A DNA stretch of 5,211 bases from Thermoplasmata archaeon. GTDB lineage: Archaea > Thermoplasmatota > Thermoplasmata > Lutacidiplasmatales > UBA184. Shown here piece after piece: positions 5,198-5,211 of the stretch. Location: NCBI GenBank assembly GCA_030039715.1, contig JASHVA010000193.1:1-5211 (forward strand), in the 5' to 3' direction. The first letter of the stretch is position 1. Every line of letters begins with the position of its first letter. The position numbers and the translations under genes were made by a program. The notes under the pieces are model-generated. The model saw nothing but the letters and a program-made list of their open reading frames with translations, was not told the DNA's origin and searched no databases.

Positions 5198-5211
5198 GAC
5201 GGCGGCCCCGC

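Overview
The window looks like chromosomal DNA from a very GC-rich archaeon. The evidence is an archaeal family B DNA polymerase beside a RadA-like protein, and AT-rich TATA-like boxes about 34 bases before start codons with almost no leader (box positions 3892-3899, 4763-4768 and 4812-4820). Codons are strongly G/C at the third position throughout. A high-GC euryarchaeal or Thermoplasmata-type lineage would fit, but the exact group is inference. I see no tRNA, rRNA, CRISPR array or transposase, and no compositional break suggesting recent transfer.

Left and centre (1-3899, all on the minus strand, read right to left): a promoter near 3895 starts a compact cluster. First comes a RadA/RecA-like protein (2973-3860) that keeps the RecA fold signatures but has lost the Walker A lysine and threonine. 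Second is an 84-residue helical protein of unknown function (2767-3021), which overlaps the first gene by 49 bases and has a ten-base perfect Shine-Dalgarno sequence. Third, two bases further on, is a family B DNA polymerase (428-2764). Its exonuclease motifs are degraded and its motif C is altered, but the two key catalytic aspartates remain. This fits the divergent archaeal PolB2 type rather than the main replicase. Last, 22 bases after the polymerase, is the start of a HEAT-repeat protein (1-405) that runs off the window and is not closed by a stop here.

The first three genes are so tightly packed that they are almost certainly co-expressed. A RecA-like protein without a P-loop, a small helical adaptor-like protein and an exonuclease-deficient polymerase resemble in layout the bacterial ImuA/ImuB/DnaE2 mutasome. 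The best hypothesis is an archaeal DNA-damage tolerance or mutagenic synthesis module. This is inference from gene content.

Right (3900-5211): a 104-base gap holding an imperfect inverted repeat precedes a DUF72 (YecE-like) TIM-barrel protein on the minus strand (3965-4732). A 117-base divergent promoter region (4733-4849) separates it from a plus-strand dicluster ferredoxin (4850-5128) with an extra cysteine and a long linker. The last 83 bases hold a clear TATA box (5191-5197) for a plus-strand transcript that begins outside the window.
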